In this document: in pieces, positions 51,841-60,794 of the stretch
Position numbering within the stretch: position 1 is the first letter of the stretch
Layout: each line of letters begins with the position of its first letter
From: Lepidurus packardi
Taxonomy: Eukaryota > Arthropoda > Branchiopoda > Notostraca > Triopsidae
NCBI GenBank assembly: GCA_023053545.1
Contig: JAKZAN010000087.1
Coordinates: forward strand, 1 to 64,000
DNA length: 64,000 nt
Reading direction: 5' to 3'
Translations under genes and position numbers: made by a program
The notes under the pieces: generated by a model
Database searches by the model: none
Told to the model about the DNA's origin: nothing
The model's input: only the letters and a program-made list of their open reading frames with translations

Positions 51841-52459
51841 ATGGCCAGAACCAAACAAACTGCTAGAAAATCTACAGCCCAGAAAGTACCCAGAAAACAG
51901 CTCGCCGCACAGAAAGTCGCCAGAAAGACTGCCCCCCTGCCCTCCGGAGTCAAGAAGCCCCACAAGTTCCGTCCCGGAACTGTCGCCCTTAGAGAAATCA
52001 GAAAATACCAAAAGAACGTAAGGAAACCTTAAAAAATACATATATACTTAACACGCCAAAACAACTACCTGGCCCAATCTGACCATCGCCTCTTCCCGAC
52101 CACCTCGACAGACTACACGGGGATGATGCTGGTGTTGGGATTGGGCTACACAGTCGTGGCGTCTTGTTTGCAACCTTTATTGATACCCATGAATTTTGCT
52201 ATAACACTGTTATCGAGTGTAGACTGACTTGTTGATCCGCAAGTTGCCGTTCCAGAGGTTTGTGCGCGAGATCGCCACTGAGTTCAAGCAGGACATCAGG
52301 TTCCAGAGCCAGGCCGTCCTGGCTCTGCAGGAGGCCGCTGAAGCATATTTGGTGGGCCTGTTCGAAGACACTAACCTGTGCGCGATCCACGCCAAGAGAG
52401 TGACGATCATGACTAAAGACTTGCACCTGGCCCGGAGAATCAGAGGCGAGAGGTACTGA
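51841..52459 (+). CDS. H3: Histone H3, divergent N-terminal tail
   Basis: Two exons; intron 52018-52222 (205 nt); 136 residues after Met removal, one more than canonical H3. The start [12 protein letters not shown] is canonical through Thr11. The tail then reads [20 protein letters not shown] instead of GGKAPRKQLATKAARKSAP, with one extra residue, so Lys27 shifts to position 28. The globular domain is conserved: [56 protein letters not shown] and ARRIRGERY. Differences include Lys-Asn in place of Lys-Ser before the splice and MTKDLHL for MPKDIQL. The N-tail Lys4, 9, 14, 18 and 24/28 equivalents remain. The intron splits the fold at the start of helix alpha1. Stop TGA 52457-52459. Confidence 0.95.
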
Positions 52460-53001
52460 GAGTTGTGATGATGATTTTTGAGAGTGTCCGGCTCATCCTT
52501 ATGGAATCACCTCTATTATTTTGTTACTGAGTGTTGTTAATTACGAATCTATAATATTCATTATTAAGGGCAAAACATCCTCCATTCTCTTTTATTTGAC
52601 ACTCCTTGCTACTTTGATAGTCGTTACATTCTACCACTTTCCATCAGCAGAAACACCTGCACCCCCAACCCTCGTCCTTTTATCTCCTACTCTTTCTGGG
52701 CTATATCCATACGGCTGAGCCTCCCATCCTACGCTTTGGATTGCTGGACGCGATACTGCCGATGCACCACATTCACTATCGTAAGGTTATCGACCCCAGT
52801 CAGATTAAACAAGTACTATGCAGTCCGACCCGCCCGCCCCTTCGAACTAATCGGATGGGATACGCCTCCTTGCAAATGGATTCTACGCTTGTGGAGGTGA
52901 GTTATGGAGACATTCTTAACTAACTATATAAAATCGACCAGTTGGAACTCTTTTACGACTCCATATTATGCAGACGCATAAATAAACTCCATCGGCCAGC
53001 T
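52460..53001. other. Convergent intergenic region
   Basis: About 540 nt between H3 (+) and the phosphatase (-). A plus frame at 52741-52923 and beyond is an antisense shadow of the phosphatase end. No RNA or repeat recognised. Confidence 0.4.
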
Positions 53002-53941
53002 TCACAAAAAATACGGCATCACGTTTCTGAAGTGTTCGCTCTTCTTGCTCTGCGGGACTGTGTCGAATATCATGAACTCCCGCTCCATTTCTTCTGATAC
53101 TTTCATCAGTGATGCCTTGTTTCCCATGCGGTAGAAGTAGTTCGGCGCTGACCAAATTGTAACCAATTGCTTTTCGAACCAATACAGGAATCCCTATTGC
53201 ACTAGCTGATGCGCGCGAGCAATCAGCTCCAAGCCATTGATGTGGTTAAAGTCCTTAACTACTTTGTCGCCAAATAACCACCCTGCGCCTCGTGCATTCA
53301 CTTTCCAGGTAGAAACCTCTTATGGGTCAGACCACATCAGATCACAAAGAGGCCCTTCATGTGGGATCTACATTTTTCTCTGAATAGCGCGCATTTGATC
53401 GATCGTCTTGAGGTCGGGCGACAGTCCACCGTGGATACATAAGATTTTGCCTGCATATTAGAAAAGAAAGGGTCGTACCTTCGATGATGGCACCGAGGGG
53501 TAGATAGTCGAATGCATCATTGAAATAGTTCCAGACATTTGAGTTGCCGTACTTGCGCGATACTTAGTCGAAGAACCCGTACATGCGAGTGATATTCCTG
53601 CACTCGTGATTGCCCCGCAGCAGAGTAATCGCATCAGGATACTTGACCTTGAGGCAGAAGAGCAAGGTGATAGTCTCGACAGAGTTATAGCCTCGGTCCA
53701 CAAAGTCACCGATCATCACGTACTGGCTGCTGGGAACCTCGCCTCCGATGCGGAACATTTCGAGGACATCATAGTACTGGCCGTGTACGTCTCCTGCGAC
53801 CATAACAGGTGCTCGTACGGGCTGGATGTTTGACTATTCGAGGAGGATCTCTTTGACCTTCCTGCAGAGTTTCTTGACCTGAGCCTCGGGCATGGGTGCT
53901 ACGTTCTTCCTGGCGTTTTCGAGCCACTTGTCGATGTCCAT
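53002..53941 (-). CDS. PP2A/PP4/PP6-type Ser/Thr phosphatase catalytic subunit
   Basis: Two exons with a 28-nt intron (53451-53478, GTACGA...ATGCAG); 303 residues, like PP6. Metal and catalytic motifs are complete: [30 protein letters not shown] and the APNYFYR region. VKEILLEESNIQPV, FFDEVSRKYGN and HQLVEGF-type sites carry Glu encoded by TAG/TAA at family Glu positions (53834-53836, 53564-53566, 53194-53196). The C-terminus ends in YFL, as in PP2A and PP6, a likely methylation and tail-binding site. PP6/PP2A act as trimers with scaffold and regulatory subunits in mitosis and signalling. Which of the three subtypes it is cannot be fixed from motifs alone. Stop TGA 53002-53004. Confidence 0.93.
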
Positions 53942-54180
53942 GTGGTGTATCTAGTATGTTGGTTGTTTATTATTATTTGATGAGAAGCAGTCGCAGCTAT
54001 TTCGTGATTTGGAGTATGAACGATTCTTAAGGGTCTGCAATAAAATAAAAACAGAACATCGTCTAAACACAAGAATCAGCTATCCTTTGTCACAGGCTTC
54101 GGCTTATAATTTATAATACTGGGTCCAAAATACACCTATCCGCCCACAACAAATACCAAACAGCCATCCAGAAAATAACT

Positions 54181-54819
54181 ATGTCTCCCTTCCGCCTACT
54201 CTCCGACCTCATCGCCAACACTCTCAAACAAAAGACCTTCTCCGGCCCTGTCGTCACTATGGTCCGCCATACCCAGTCTATGGGCAACTACGCAGGCTCC
54301 ATCGTCGGGTGGACTGATTCCAAACTTTCAATCAAAGGACGCGAACAGGCCAACAAACTCTACGCAGCATTTCAACCACATGTTAACTCCTTCACTACCA
54401 TCTACTCTTCCGACCTTTCTCGATGCATCGATACTTGTAATCTGGCCTTAGGCTTCCCAAAAAAGGTAATGATCGATAAAAGTCTCCGCTAACTTCACTT
54501 TGGTGACGATGAAGGCAGACATTTCGATTCGCTTCCTGCGAGCTAGAAACAAGTCATTAACTCATTGGAGTACAAGGCGCCAAATGGAGAAACTTGGGTG
54601 GAGGTGGCTGAACGTGTCCACTCATTTTATAGAGGACTGACGGTGGGTAACCATTTGATTTTCACTCACGGAGGACTGATGTGCACGCAGACGTTTCCTC
54701 TGGGGCACGAGAACATCGTGCCGAATGGGTCGGTGGTATGTTTGCATCTAGACGCACAGACTCGGAAGGCGAAAGATCTGTTATGGGACTGGAAGTTCCC
54801 TTCGGAGGAGGAGATCTGA
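54181..54819 (+). CDS. Histidine phosphatase (phosphoglycerate mutase-like)
   Basis: Single exon, 212 residues. The N-terminal VTMVRHTQSMGN is the RHG(T) signature with the phospho-accepting His; family RHGE/Q is here RHTQS. LSIKGREQANKLYAAF and TIYSSDLSRCIDT are the next conserved blocks (sxLxRaxeT). HFGDDEGRHF supplies the Glu region, and LIFTHGGLM the second catalytic His. Family members range from cofactor-dependent mutases to broad phosphatases such as SixA, TIGAR and fructose-2,6-bisphosphatase. The short length and lack of mutase-specific inserts favour a phosphatase. No signal peptide. Stop TGA 54817-54819. Confidence 0.86.
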
Positions 54820-54996
54820 GGGGTTGATAAAGCAAGCCACACTAATGTATTTGTATGCAAGTAATATCGATTCTTTAAAGTCTTATTCCTTTGTGGATGA
54901 ATAAACTTTGGTTTTCCAAACAATATCGACTCAATTGTACAACTGAATACTCCTTCCGAGCACAGTCAGGCCTAACCACCATAACAAATAAACCCC

Positions 54997-55500
54997 ATGA
55001 ACCCCAACTCCGTCACTCCCTTCGAGATACTCAAGACCCAAGTCTATCCCAGTCTCAACGAAGCCATGCTCAAAGTACCCTATTCCCTAATATCTCTCCA
55101 GCTTATCGATCACATTGTCAAAACCGAAGAAGTTCGCAAACACCAATAGAGGCTCGTAAAAAAGAAAATCCTCGATGAGCTTGAGCACAAGAAGATCGAA
55201 CGCGAAAAGTAAAAGTAGGAGTTAGGGTCAGACTACTGTGAATCCGATGATGAGAGCTATTATAAGGCCCTAAATATGAACAAGGATCAAGTAGATACGA
55301 TATTGGAGAACCGCAAGAGACGAGAAGAGGCATTGAAGATCAAGTAGTCGAGCCGAAGAGGATCTCATAATAAGGCCAAAGCCCCAGCTGTAGAGAAACC
55401 CCCTTTCGAGCAGGAGAGTTTCAATCCAATCAGCTTCCTGATTTCGGAACTGCGATAAATCAAAGTGAGTAAACAGGATAAAAAGGTCCAGGCGTCTTGA
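54997..55500 (+). CDS. Small charged unknown protein, 167 aa
   Basis: Single exon. It starts MNPNSVTPFEILKTQVYPSL with a short folded helix pair (LKVPYSLISLQLIDHIVK). Then comes a strongly charged helical region (KKKILDELEHKKIEREKEK; two Glu are TAA/TAG) and a Lys/Glu-rich end (FNPISFLISELREIK). No membrane segment. Not recognised. The short folded head with a charged helical tail resembles many ciliate cytoskeletal proteins, but that is weak evidence. Stop TGA 55498-55500. Confidence 0.55.
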
Positions 55501-55731
55501 AGCTTAATTGATTTATATGTGAATGCTACCGGCTTGGGATAATCTTTTGAAGCTTGTCCGTAAACTTCGATAGGTATGTAAGAAGTAGGATGACACCGTA
55601 CTCTAAGAATAACCGTGCAGACGTATTAATAAGAATAGAGGCATCACACAGATTCGATGGTCATTGGGAAAATATACTGCCCGCAGCTAGGAGTGGTCAA
55701 ACCCTATGGAATGATATGCCGTGGAAGTGAA

Positions 55732-56241
55732 TCAGCCCATAGCTTCGGAGATTCCGAACTGGATGTACAGAAACTTGTCATCGGGATCCTAGTATTTCTC
55801 GTAAATCTCATCGAGACTTCTTTCGCCGACCAGGATCGTGCCATTCACAGATAGGAAAATAGATTCACTCTTGCTAACCCCATACATCTCGTGGATCATC
55901 GTATGCAATCGTATGAGTTTGGACTTCTTCGATATCACCATCCTATGCATAGTTATTGTATTATCAATTCGGGGTATGACGGACTATTGTGAGGGTTACG
56001 TTTTATATGGTTTGATCTTGCTTTTGTCGAGTTTAGTGTCTGCTGGCATGCTCTGCAGTTTGTCGTAGTAGGCTTTAGTGGGCTCGCAGTTGACGATGAT
56101 ATAGTTTTTGGGATCGAGTTTGCGACTGGTGAGGTTCTTTTCCTGGATGACTGAATAGATTTGCTGACGGAGCTCTTTGGTGTAGGTTTTTCGGAACCTG
56201 CTGTCGTTGTTGTTGAAGGTCGTAGCCAGGTTTTGAAGCAT
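55732..56241 (-). CDS. Divergent ATG8/LC3-like ubiquitin-fold protein with exposed C-terminal Gly
   Basis: Two exons; intron 55943-55999 (57 nt); 150 residues. The C-terminal half follows ATG8: SESIFLSVNGTILVGERS, then LDEIYEKYEDPDDKFLYI, equivalent to ATG8 SxIYxEHKDxDGFLYI. The last residue before TGA 55732-55734 is Gly (ISEAMG), with nothing after it. ATG8 is normally made with a short extension cut off by ATG4. The N-terminal half (FRKTYTKELRQQIYSVIQ, LDPKNYIIVNCEPTKAYYDK) is longer and more diverged than ATG8's helices and the LDK.K.lvP segment, so it may be a divergent paralogue or an ATG12-like protein. Expected role: lipid or protein conjugation in autophagy. Family call by motif only. 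Confidence 0.66.
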
Positions 56242-56766
56242 GGGAGACAAGGGAGCAATGTGGCTGTTTTGTAAAAATATGTTATTTCACGCGATACTCT
56301 GCAATTTTGGCAAGTCTGTTAAAATCTTATCCTCCTTCGCCCTAACTAAATATCAATCCCGATATTCTGTGAATGATTATGACCAGTCCACAGTCCAGAC
56401 GAGCTGCTCAATGTCTGAAGCATTAGAGCAACAGTCGAAGGGAATAGTCTGGTTGAAGACGAGTAAACAGCCACAACTAACACCCTAAATTCGAAGTGGG
56501 GTAGGCATTCCCGCATTAATATCCCATTTAGATTCAAATTATATTGCACTGTGTAGGTTATAGGAAATCATCAGTCAATTCTATTAAAACAGGGCGAGGA
56601 AACACCAATGTGCTGATAAAGGGAAGCGCCAGTACAAGACATAGAGATAGGCTGTCGATGCAACTTCTACCCTTTTCATCCACGAACTCATACCGATTCT
56701 CTTCTTATTGTTAGTATAGGGAAAGAACATCATCAATATCAATAAACCTAACCAACAAGAGTCGAA
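56242..56766. other. Intergenic between two minus-strand genes
   Basis: About 525 nt carrying the 3' flank of the exchanger gene and the promoter of the ATG8-like gene. No gene or repeat recognised. Confidence 0.45.
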
Positions 56767-59686
56767 TCAGTCTTCTTCCCGGATCAGAGCCGATACTCTT
56801 CCTGTGTTCATACATTTCTCTAGCACGCTACTCTTGAATATCAACATAAGACTGTCTACCTGCGCCTGTACAGTCGTATGCTCGTCGATATAGTTTTTGG
56901 GAGAATCAGCCGCATACCCTGTCACTGCCACTGTCTGTCCTCGTTTGTCGTTTATCTTACCACGCAGAAGATATCCCCCATGCTATAAGGAAATAGTCTA
57001 TCCAGCTCCTACTCTATTCACGATAGATTTCTCAGCCAGACTTCTCAGTTTATGTTCTGTCTGCAACCCGAGCCTGTTCTGCCCTTCATTCTTGATTAGG
57101 GTTGGGAAGGCTGCCTTGTAAACTCTTGCTTCTAAGCCTTCATTTTTACCCATCAATTCCTTGAAGGTAGAAAGTTTGATGGCAAGGACTTTGACTGACG
57201 AGTCTGTTCTTACATTGCACAAACTGGAGCCTCCAGTGACGATGCTGACAGGGGTCAGCAGGTTACCCACCCCCCTTGACATCTTGTAGCGAGGGTAGGC
57301 TTCTTTTACGATGCCATTCACCACGACATAGACATGAGTAATTTCCTGGTCCTTGCGGAGTATCATAGTATTGGCCGGATAGGCCTTTTCATCTGAATTC
57401 AGTCTGAGTTCTTTTAACTCTTCTCGCGATAGCTCAGCAAACATTGGGCATTCAAGGAGGATTTAATGGTAAGTCATCGCCCCCTATTTCAAGTAGCCTG
57501 TCTGTACTTCAACAAACTGCCTGTCTAGCTCCTTCCTGATTTCTTTATACTGGCTATCATCTATGAAGCCTTCAGAAAGCATGCCCTTTAAAGAGAGCTT
57601 CTTGGTTGTTAGTACATTCAGGACTGCCTTTTGGGTGTGAATAGCCATGATCATTGTCTGGTAGGTGTTTTCGAGCTCACAAATATATGACTCAGCAAGG
57701 GATATGTTTTCTTCGATTTCTTCGAAGACAATGTTGAGGTATTCTTTGCGGAGAGGGAAGTGTTCGTCAAACTGGTGGATGGCTTCCTCGCACATCATGA
57801 CCATGCTGGAACTAGTGTCGTAGACGAAGTACACACGGTTAGATATTATATTCTTGGCGATTGAGCCGATGAGAGGATAGTCTTTCACTTTGAGCCAGAA
57901 TTTGATATCTCTGAATTGGGTAAAGTTTTTGCTCAGTACTTCCCATAAGTTGATCTTCTCCGAAGTTTGATCCAGCAGAATGTCGCAGGTCTCCGACAGG
58001 ACTGTCGCGCCGTCTTCTCCCACGTCACCAGTCTCGAACTGTTCCCAGACTAATCCTTTGAGATATCTCAACATCCTAAATCTAGTTTCTTCTAGGGCTT
58101 CACTCTTGTTAATCCCACTGAAAACCGAATCCCTCAACTGAATATCCTGTTTTCCTTTGGTAGGCATAGCCATTTTACGTGGCAGGGGAATAAGGCCAGA
58201 CAGTTTTTCGACCTCCTTCCATTCGGCAGCCATGAGGTATCTATTGGTTTTGAGCTCGGCCATTTTATCTCGGGTAGACTTTTCGATTTTACGGATACAA
58301 CTTTTCAAAAGTTTATCTTTAATAGGGGGTGCAACGATCATTTGAACGTAATTAACAACATGGCTGCAGGTGAGTCCGTTGACCAAGATGGTCAGGATGG
58401 CCATACCTGACATGTAGAATACGGTGAGTTCTCTGAATCGATCCGGCAACTCAGTGTCGACTCCGATCATGAGAGCGAGAGAGAGACCCAGGGCGCCTCG
58501 AAGTCCTCCGTACACGAGAACGACAAATTACTTTTTGGACAGCCCGTATCCGAAATATGCAAGAATGGGGTAAAATGTAGCGACCATCACGAATCGCATC
58601 ACCTGCATAATGATCCAGAAGAAAAGCATCTTGATCCAGTCAGAAGCTGTGATTGTGCTTTTTTCAATCATCTCCACGCCGATGATGATACCAGTGAGCA
58701 AAAAGATAAGGGTCTCGCAAGCATATTGGACATAGCTCCAGATTACGTGGAGGCTGTGCTCTGACTCGTGATAAATCTTTGTCTTGCCGACGGCTGACAT
58801 GTACAGCCCTAGAACTACTAGACTAAGAATGCCTGACACTTTCACCCAGGTGAATTCTGCAATATAGAAGCAAAGGTAGCATGACACGATAGTGATGTTC
58901 GCTGTAAGAATATCATCTCTAATAACTCTCTTCATCCAAGAACTAGCAAGGAAGCCCACAGCCAAACCCAGCAGAGGTCCTCCTATTGCAATCCTGACGA
59001 AACTGGCTACGACATCAATTGCAGACGATGATTGTCCTTTAGCAAGCTGTAAGAATAGCATAAAGAAAACCATGGCAGTTCCGTCATTCAATAAAGACTC
59101 GCCTTCAATGAGAGTGTTGAACCTAACGCTGGCTCCGAGTTCCTTAAGCAAGGCCACCACAGCTACAGGATCTGTTGCACTCAGCACTGAACCAAGGGTA
59201 AAAGCCTGATACCAAGAAAGTTATTCATCCGGATAGCCAAGAAGGAGCTTGAAGCTAGAACCCAAGAGGATGGCTCCCCATAAGACACCAGGGGCAGCAA
59301 GAATTAAGATATTAACTATTGACTTTCTGAAGACGAACCAATCGCAGTTGAAGGCTAAGAATATCACGGAAATTTATAGAAATGGCGATGAAAGATGTAA
59401 GGTTGTTGGTACCTGATTCAAAGATGAGGACAGGGATGAAAATCAAGAGGATCATGTGAGGGTTGAGCTTTTAGATGATCGAAGTGGACTCGCCGATCAC
59501 ACCGAGACTGTGTCGGAAGTACCCGAGAAGTAGGCCAGTGACTATGAGGAGAGGAGTATAAGGGAACTTAGTCTTCTTATTGACTTCTCTGAGGGCGCCT
59601 CCGAGCAGAAGCCCGAGGATGATGAATAGAATGACAAGAGGACCCTGATGATGGTCTTCGTGTGAAGTGTGGTGTTCCTAGGACAT
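56767..59686 (-). CDS. Na+/H+ exchanger with cyclic-nucleotide-binding-like tail (SOS1/sNHE type)
   Basis: Two exons; intron 59355-59412 (58 nt); 953 residues. The membrane domain has about 12 helices. MILLIFIPVLIFESAFNCDW (completed across the intron), LSATDPVAVVALLKELG with the ion-binding Asp in the ATDPV motif, and ESLLNDGTAMVFF are diagnostic of CPA1 Na+/H+ exchangers. GGLRGALGLSLAL is the late conserved Arg helix. About 400 cytosolic residues follow, with coiled-coil stretches. A cNMP-binding-like domain (MFAELSREELKELRLNSDEK, TMILRKDQEITHVYVVVNG) comes next. Its phosphate cassette (usual GExxGE...RxA) is not recognisable, so nucleotide binding is doubtful. The layout matches plant SOS1 and sperm sNHE except that no voltage-sensor domain is seen. 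It would exchange Na+ for H+ to set pH. Stop TGA 56767-56769. Confidence 0.9.
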
Positions 59687-59796
59687 GGAAGGTGATGTAA
59701 CAAATGGATTATTGATTTCTGGTGAATAATGATCGTTTATTGTCGAAGATTGAGAGGTTGAATAAGAAAGATTAACAACAAACAACTGCACATATA

Positions 59797-60660
59797 ATGG
59801 CAGCATTAGAAAAGTTGAACAGCCTACTCGGTGCGCGATTTTCACCCCAGAAACTGTTCCAAAGATTTAAGTTAAAAGGCTCGGCCTCGTCAGTGCTGGA
59901 CAGTATCAGTTTTTTGTTTAAACAAGGCCTCAGCATTGTAATCCATTAAGTCATTATACCCATGTCCTAACTAACAGAAGCCACAGACCCTCACTTCGTC
60001 ATGGTCGAGGTTGCCCCCAGCAACAGGTCCCAATGCAGAGCCTGCAAGACCAAAATTGAAAAAGGAACCCTGCGCCTGGCCGTTTGCTTCGACGACGGCT
60101 CCATTCACTCTTACCCCTGGAATCACTTAAACTGCTTCTTTCTTCCCAAAAAATACAAGGCTGCTGACTTTCAAACATCATCCATCCGAGGGTTTTAGCC
60201 TCTAACTGAAGAAGAAAAACGCAAGGTTTAGGATCGTATTGGTCACCTAAAGTCAGGAGAACTTACGAAGCAACGTTCAGGGAAAAAAGGTCAAGTATAG
60301 ATAGTCCCCGAAGATGCATCAAGATATAAGCCAGGTGGATACACAGAGAACGAACGGAAAGAATACTAGGACTACAAGAAGGAGTATGCTAAATTCACAG
60401 TCAAAGAGTTGCAGGGCATGTTGGAGTATAATGGACAGATGAAGACAGGGACAAAGGAGGAAGTATTAGATCGAGTGGCGGATGGGTGGCTTCTGGGAAG
60501 CATTCCAAAGTGTCCGGACTGCGAGCGCGGAAGGCTCGAGTTCAATAGATTCGACGGAACGTATAAGTGCAAAGGGTATTTCGATGCAGATGTCGACGCC
60601 TATATGAAATGCGGCAAGAAGTTCAAAAGGAATGAAATCTAGAGATAGGAGTTTGCCTGA
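59797..60660 (+). CDS. PARP-type zinc finger plus PADR1-like protein, no catalytic domain
   Basis: Single exon, 287 residues from ATG 59797; ATG 60001 (MVEVAPSNRSQ) is an equally plausible start, giving 219. The zinc finger reads RSQCRACKTKIEKGTLRLAV, then SYPWNHLNCFF, that is C..C...H..C with the PARP-finger spacing. The C-terminal region has a helical SAP/PADR1-like segment (TVKELQGMLEYNGQMKTG). It ends in a second zinc-binding set: CPDCERGRLEF, then KCKGYF and MKCGKKF, as in the PARP1 Zn3/PADR1 domain. No WGR, regulatory or ADP-ribosyltransferase domain follows before TGA 60658-60660. It would therefore sense DNA breaks or bind chromatin without making poly(ADP-ribose), or act as a partner. 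Confidence 0.8.
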
Positions 60661-60794
60661 AAGCACTGGTTCCATGAGTATCAATTATAAACTGATTTCA
60701 TCCTACAAAAATACACCATAGAGTCATCATACTTATAATATACAACACTCCTCACCAATTATATATTATCACTCGTCCAAGACCCACAACCTCT

